Assembly (NCBI GenBank): GCA_012932865.1
Contig: SAXG01000024.1
Span: 558,001 to 622,000 of the forward strand
Origin: Amylostereum areolatum
Lineage: Eukaryota; Basidiomycota; Agaricomycetes; Russulales; Stereaceae
DNA length: 64,000 bases
Direction: 5' to 3'
Shown piece by piece: positions 60,101-64,000 of this stretch. Each line of letters opens with the position of its first letter. Position 1 is the first letter of the stretch. The notes beneath the pieces are model-generated. The model ran no database searches and had not been told where the DNA came from. It saw only the letters and a program-made list of their open reading frames with translations. A program made the position numbers and the translations under genes.

Positions 60101-60279
60101 TGACCGGTCATGACCAAGGCTACCGCGTCGCACAAGTGCGCGTGGTCTTCCGACTATCTGCCAAGACGGCCGACACTGTCTACCTACCCACACGTCCGAC
60201 ACCCCCACAACACCTTGCCTACATCGAGTGGTTCACACCGTTCGCAAAGGAGCCAGAAGATGACACACATATGTGTTGA
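57177..60279 (+). CDS. Plavaka transposase, C-terminus cut by a Copia LTR
   Basis: ATG 57177. An N-terminal zinc-finger-like region (VACNGCNKSFSPRGRMNHW) and an acidic linker lead to ELLQMDE, LPGRPTFTMEEIQVGGENFE and WWWNVQ. After an intron come IIPLIISSDKTQLTLFRGKT, AYPVYMTIGNILKDI-RKPSR, LIGYLPTAKL, CPRCPIPHALLGEYDDDTDL, the core FASCTPDILHQMYQGVIKHV, RRIPPNHHARLFTHGISSLV and TEQLEHLHIDFAKDAYRATN. It diverges strongly from the copy at 1-3,611. The last codons (M-C-stop) lie in the Copia LTR that starts at 60274, so the natural C-terminus is missing and the gene is probably inactive. Confidence 0.85.
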
Positions 60280-60745
60280 AGATAGTAATGCGGACGATCT
60301 CTAGCTTCAACTACATTATGTAATATGTGACGGAAAGGAACGGAAGGTTCTGGGAAGAACCGGAACAATATGGAATCGGCTGTGCGAGGCTGTGCGGAGC
60401 ATGTGATTCTTACTGTACGCTTTCACATGAAAGCTGTAGTGAATGACTGAGCGCACTCTTGGCGCTGATTAATTATGCTACACTATGGCACCACTTTCTT
60501 ATGGCTTTTATGATTGGCTCTTATGGCACAGCGGTTTGGGTATATAAGGCTCTCGTATTTCGTCCTGCCTCCTCACTCAAAGTATCCCTTCGACTGAGGT
60601 GAGCAAACCTTTATACCTTCCACTTATTTCTCTCTTACTTACATACCTTACTATAGCGTCTCACTGACTTGGATAAGGTATAATACATTACTCGAAGTAT
60701 CCCTTCGACTGAGCGTCTCACTGACTTGGATAAGTCTGTTCAACA
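60274..60745 (+). repeat. Copia-type 5' LTR
   Basis: 472 bp with inverted ends TGTTGAA and TTCAACA. TATA motif TATATAAGG at 60541-60549. The downstream part contains the doublets TCGAAGTATCCCTTCGA-like and CTCACTGACTTGGATAAG. The right part matches 23,366-23,562. The flank before it is ATATG (60269-60273), the expected left target duplication; the right partner is outside the window. Confidence 0.85.
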
Positions 60746-60757
60746 GGTTATGGGCCC
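60746..60757 (+). promoter_or_regulatory. Copia primer-binding site, half-tRNA-iMet type
   Basis: GGTTATGGGCCC immediately after the LTR. It is complementary, allowing one G-U pair, to the anticodon stem-loop of initiator methionine tRNA, the internal priming site typical of Copia elements. This fixes the LTR as 5' and the orientation as plus. Confidence 0.65.
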
Positions 60758-61142
60758 TGGCCTATCTATCTAGCCCTCAAGTCGTACAAAGTTCTTCAAA
60801 GGCGAGTAACTTTCATTAGTCCCACTCGCTCCCCAATTTGCTTGGCCCCGGGCCTTGCATTGTGTCCTCACCCTGAAGGGGTAACACGAGCACGGCGAGG
60901 GAGCCCTGAAGCAGGCAGAAGCCGTTGCGAGTCCTCTTGTACTCCGTCCCTCTGCGCGCTACGATACAGTTTGGCCCATTAGGGGCATGGACTTTTACTT
61001 ACCCAGGTTGCGTGCGGGCATTTCGTTCCCAGCCGCCCTGAAGACGTCTTAGGACGTGTAGTGTCGTAGCACCCTGAAACCAAGTGACATCACTTGAGGA
61101 AGCTGGCAGGAAGGGCCTCTGGCGACGCTCGTGTCGTCGCTA
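60746..61142 (+). mobile_element. Copia leader, interrupted by TIR-B
   Basis: Non-coding start of the Copia internal region; no gag frame seen before TIR-B interrupts it at 61143. The sequence resumes at 63716. Confidence 0.55.
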
Positions 61143-61548
61143 CATCAGGAAAACTCCACTTACTTGACAGTGCCTTGGGACCCTTGGGCAAGTCACCCAA
61201 GGCCCCAAGCTCTAAGTAACATGGCACTTGGCCAAGCCATGTCCCTTTACTTGTCCAAGGTCAGCTATAACTTGAACATGCCTTCCTAGGCACTTGAGGG
61301 TCCTGTACAATGTCCTTGAGCATACCTTGCCACTCAAGTACTCATGAGTTAGGTCCTTTTGATAGCTTGAGTTCTGCCTTGAAGAGTCTTGTCAAGACCT
61401 TAGATGCACACACATTTCAGGGATGGGAAATCAAATTGTTATTCATAACTACTAAGTACAGGTAGATACTACTAGGTACATGTAGAGAGGTACAACACAA
61501 ACTAGAAGAGGGATATGCAGCAACACCCAAACGGACATAGAGCACAAT

Positions 61549-62307
61549 CTAAAAGGTAGCGGAGTGAGGATAGTCAACGCAAAGGCAAACAAAACTGTTA
61601 GGAGGAGACACACCTGCTCGTGTCGGCGTTGCGAGCGATGGGCACATTAGCATTGGCGGGTGACGAGGGTGTGGACGTTGGTGTGTGACGATGGCGTACG
61701 CGTTGGCGGATGACGAGGGCGTGCGCGTTGGCGGATGACGAGTGCGTGGCGTCGGCAGGTGACGAGGGCGTGCACGTCGGCGGGTGACGAGGGCGTGCAC
61801 GTCGGCGGGTGACGAGGATGTTGGTGTCGAGGGCATTGGCGCTGGGGGGTGATGAGGGCGTGCACGTTGGCGAATGATGAGGGCGTACGCGTTGGCGGAT
61901 GACAAGTGCGTGGTGTCGGCGGGTGACGAGGGTGTGCGCGTCGGCGGGTGACGAGGGCGTGCATGTCGGCAGATGACGAAGGCGTTGGTGTCGGCGGATG
62001 ACGAGGGCGTTGGCGTCGAGAGCATTGGCGCTGGGGGGTGATGAGGGTATGCGCGTTGGCGAATGATGAGGGCATACGCGTTGGCGGATGATGAGGGCGT
62101 GCGCGTTGGCGTGTGATGAGTGCGTGGCGGTGACGAGGGCGTTGGCATTGGGGATGATGAAGCCGTCGGCGCTGGGGGCGACGCGTGTAGAAGGGTGGCG
62201 GGTGACGGTGACGCCGAGGTCGACGAATGACGACGGCGACAAGGCCCCAACGACGACAGATGTCGTGGTTGAAGACGAAGAGTAGACACGGCATTGAGCG
62301 TCAGCAT
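61549..62307 (-). other. Low-complexity open frame in TIR-B over a 25-30 bp minisatellite
   Basis: 252-codon frame starting MLTLNAVSTLRLQP, matching the TIR-A frame start (MTTLKAVSS). Two further minus-strand frames of over 200 codons overlap it, because the repeat unit (TGACGAGGGCGTGCACGTCG and variants on the plus strand, 61,640-62,140) has no stops on the minus strand in any phase. Coding status is doubtful. Confidence 0.35.
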
Positions 62308-62542
62308 AACCGGCGAGTCACGTGACTGTTTCGTTCTCGAAATTTACCAAGTCATGAGTCTGCCTCAGAACTGTAACTATTTGCATCTTCAACCAAGCTA
62401 CTTACTAAAGTTACAAGTATGAAAGTAAAATACTATATGTCCAAGGACACTTCCAAGCCCCACTTATCTCACCAAGCTAGCCAGTCTTTTTGTTCCCAGT
62501 GTAAGGGTGCCTAAGGCTGATCTCCAAGTCCAAGCTGCTGGC

Positions 62543-63662
62543 TACTGCTGTTGGCAAATGTCTGCCGTTCTGCCCATTCTGCCGGCAGAACATTGGCAGA
62601 AACGGCAGATACGGGGGGTCCGGGCAGAATATGGCAGAATCCAAATGTAGTATAGGCTAGATTCTACGTCCCTGGCGACAAATTGACATTTTCGGGGACA
62701 CATTACGGTCCCAATCTCCAGTCGAAGACTCGAACATCGTCCTGTGTTTTCCATGCCGGAGCCTTGCAATCAACCAGGCCGCGAGCGGGCGCTCCTTCGA
62801 ATTTATGTGCAAGACAGCTCTCGAGATCGCGCGCAAATGGCGATGGACCGAAGGAGAAGCCGTTCTTTTATGGCAGGATCTAAAGGCTTATCACGAAGGC
62901 AGGGGTGTATGGTCAGGCGGCTCGAAGGATTGCCTTGAGTGGTGGCGCACACGACCAGTTCGTGCAGATGAGCATCCCCTCAAAAAACTCGGAATCACAC
63001 TTGCATCAATTCAGCCGCATGCTGCTGATGTTGAGCGCATGTTCTCAGGCCTCGACGGCGTCCAGTCGGCGAAGCGATGCAACCTTTCGGTCCCCACATT
63101 CGAAGCACTTGGGAAGTGCCGTTCCCACTATGCGCGTGAGCTCTGGGAGCGCGATAGGCGCACCGGCCGTTCCCTTCACCGTCAGCATGCCCATATGCAC
63201 ACACGCGCGGAGACCGGCATCGATGTAGAACTAGTAGCTGACCTCGAGAAGACTTTTTCGTTCGTCACGCCACTCGTGGCTCCCGACGATCTTGATCTGA
63301 ACGGGTTAGAATCGGTCACAATGGACGAGCTCGATACAGTGTTCGAGAACACAGCACTTCGTGCTCGGGAGGAGCCAGCCCAAGCAGTCAGTGCCAACCA
63401 GGAAGTCCTCGGAGGTCAAGTCTACCGTTTCTCGGAGCTCGATGCCATTGACCGCGGCGAGACTGTCAACAACTTCGATGATGGTCTATCCGGTGGACAT
63501 ATTGGTGGAGATGGTGTTGCTCCCACCTGGAATATAGATGCCATTCTGTCTAAGTAGTGCTAGTACAATGTAATTCATTTGCCGTGTTTTGCCATTTGGC
63601 AATTGCCGTTCTGCCACTCTGCCAGGCAGATTGGGACCAAAATCGTTTTGCCATGTACAGTA
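62543..63662 (+). mobile_element. Internally deleted hAT element
   Basis: 1,120 bp with imperfect inverted ends TACTGCTGTTGGCAAA and TACTGTACATGGCAAA (reversed), flanked by the 8-bp duplication CTGCTGGC (62535-62542, 63663-63670), exactly as expected for hAT. Subterminal CTGCCGTTCTGCC repeats near both ends (a hairpin at 62,562-62,610) are probable transposase-binding sites. It carries only the C-terminal part of a transposase. Confidence 0.87.
62805..63557 (+). CDS. hAT transposase C-terminal dimerisation fragment
   Basis: 250-residue frame. TEGEAVLLWQDLKAYHEGRG and CLEWWRTRPVRADEHPLKKL, then ITLASIQPHAADVERMFSGL and QSAKRCNLSVPTFEALGKC, match the hAT C-terminal dimerisation domain (WW...P.L...A.....P.SA..ER.FS). 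The DDE catalytic part is absent, so it cannot act alone; it could still dimerise with a full transposase. The tail (63,200-63,557) is acidic and unrecognised. Confidence 0.8.
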   Translation: MCKTALEIARKWRWTEGEAVLLWQDLKAYHEGRGVWSGGSKDCLEWWRTRPVRADEHPLKKLGITLASIQPHAADVERMFSGLDGVQSAKRCNLSVPTFEALGKCRSHYARELWERDRRTGRSLHRQHAHMHTRAETGIDVELVADLEKTFSFVTPLVAPDDLDLNGLESVTMDELDTVFENTALRAREEPAQAVSANQEVLGGQVYRFSELDAIDRGETVNNFDDGLSGGHIGGDGVAPTWNIDAILSK

Positions 63663-63715
63663 CTGCTGGCCCAAGTTCCAAGCACTTCTCAAGTACTTGC
63701 AGTTTTCCTGATGTA

Positions 63716-64000
63716 AGCCAGTACATAATTACTATACTTAGGTAATTAGGCAAGCGCTAGGGGAGCCTAGCGTGATGCTATAGGTGCTTGTGAACGGTTG
63801 GCTGGTGCCCTTAAGTGCGGACCAGTTTAGGTGTCCCAATCCAGAGGGAGGTAGTCAATCCACCCTGGAGCACCTGTTACAACTGCGCATCACATACTAT
63901 AACCGTTCATACAAGTACTATAGGTGCGCATGGACATTGAGGCAGAGCAGGAACCTTTGGGTTTCTGGTTTAGAGTACAGACACAGGGGAGGGTTGCTGC
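63716..64000 (+). mobile_element. Probable continuation of the Copia internal region
   Basis: By position this is the Copia sequence resuming after TIR-B. No coding frame or domain can be seen in the remaining 285 bp. Confidence 0.4.

Larger units (their letters stand above)
61143..63713 (-). mobile_element. TIR-B, second copy of the unclassified inverted-repeat family
   Basis: 2,571 bp with ends CATCAGGAAAACTCCA (left) and CATCAGGAAAACTGCA (right, reversed). Flanks are TA on both sides (61141-61142, 63714-63715), a 2-bp duplication. Without the hAT insertion and its duplication it is 1,443 bp. Homologous to TIR-A end to end but inverted: shared CTTACTTGACAGTGCC inner end, shared ACTTGG-type repeats, and a shared C-rich coding-like block. 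No transposase of its own was recognised. Confidence 0.87.

Noticed and set aside
61598..62294. Three overlapping frames of over 200 codons on the minus strand of TIR-B
   Set aside because: All three phases are open because the repeat unit lacks stops; not evidence for three proteins.

Overview
The window is fungal nuclear DNA from a mushroom-forming basidiomycete (Agaricomycetes, probably Polyporales). Genes are dense with many 45-60 bp GT-AG introns. It carries two fungal immunomodulatory protein (FIP) genes, FunK1-like kinases, a DUF6532 protein and Plavaka transposases, families typical of this group. All names come from recognising motifs by eye; no database search was run.

Left third (1-23,562) is a transposon nest. 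A Plavaka transposase gene runs off the left edge (1-3,611). After an unrecognised spliced gene come fragments of a degenerate Ty3/gypsy element, here Gyp-1 (6,648-23,365, minus strand). Gyp-1 is split by two insertions. One is an 8,521-bp gypsy element, Gyp-2 (7,754-16,274), with equal-length LTRs and the target duplication GTCGT. The other is a 1,873-bp inverted-repeat element, TIR-A (17,308-19,180), with a 2-bp duplication TG. Gyp-1 itself landed inside a Copia LTR, and a plus-strand fragment of the same gypsy family is fused to its truncated end at 6,647/6,648.

Middle (24,538-53,669) is gene-rich: class I histone deacetylase, GNAT acetyltransferase, Mediator kinase Ssn3/Cdk8, exomer scaffold Chs5, GH3 beta-glucosidase, an Aim19-like protein, Vps41 and a Ski8-like WD40 protein. 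These single-copy genes sit between or beside two inverted copies of one gene set: an unknown acidic-tailed protein (called NPY here), a divergently transcribed protein kinase, and a FIP gene. Copy 1 is NPY(-) kinase(+) FIP(-) at 24.5-31.7 kb; copy 2 is FIP(+) kinase(-) NPY(+) at 45.9-49.7 kb. The FIPs are about 70% identical, so the duplication is old.

Right end (54,530-64,000) has a DUF6532 gene and a second, four-deep nest. A Plavaka transposase gene is cut by a Copia element (LTR 60,274-60,745). That Copia element is cut by TIR-B (61,143-63,713, duplication TA), which contains a 1,120-bp hAT element (62,543-63,662, duplication CTGCTGGC).

The strongest leads are the inverted FIP-kinase-NPY block, an apparently undescribed inverted-repeat transposon family carrying a C-rich minisatellite, and an identical candidate -1 frameshift site at the gag/pol junction of both gypsy families.
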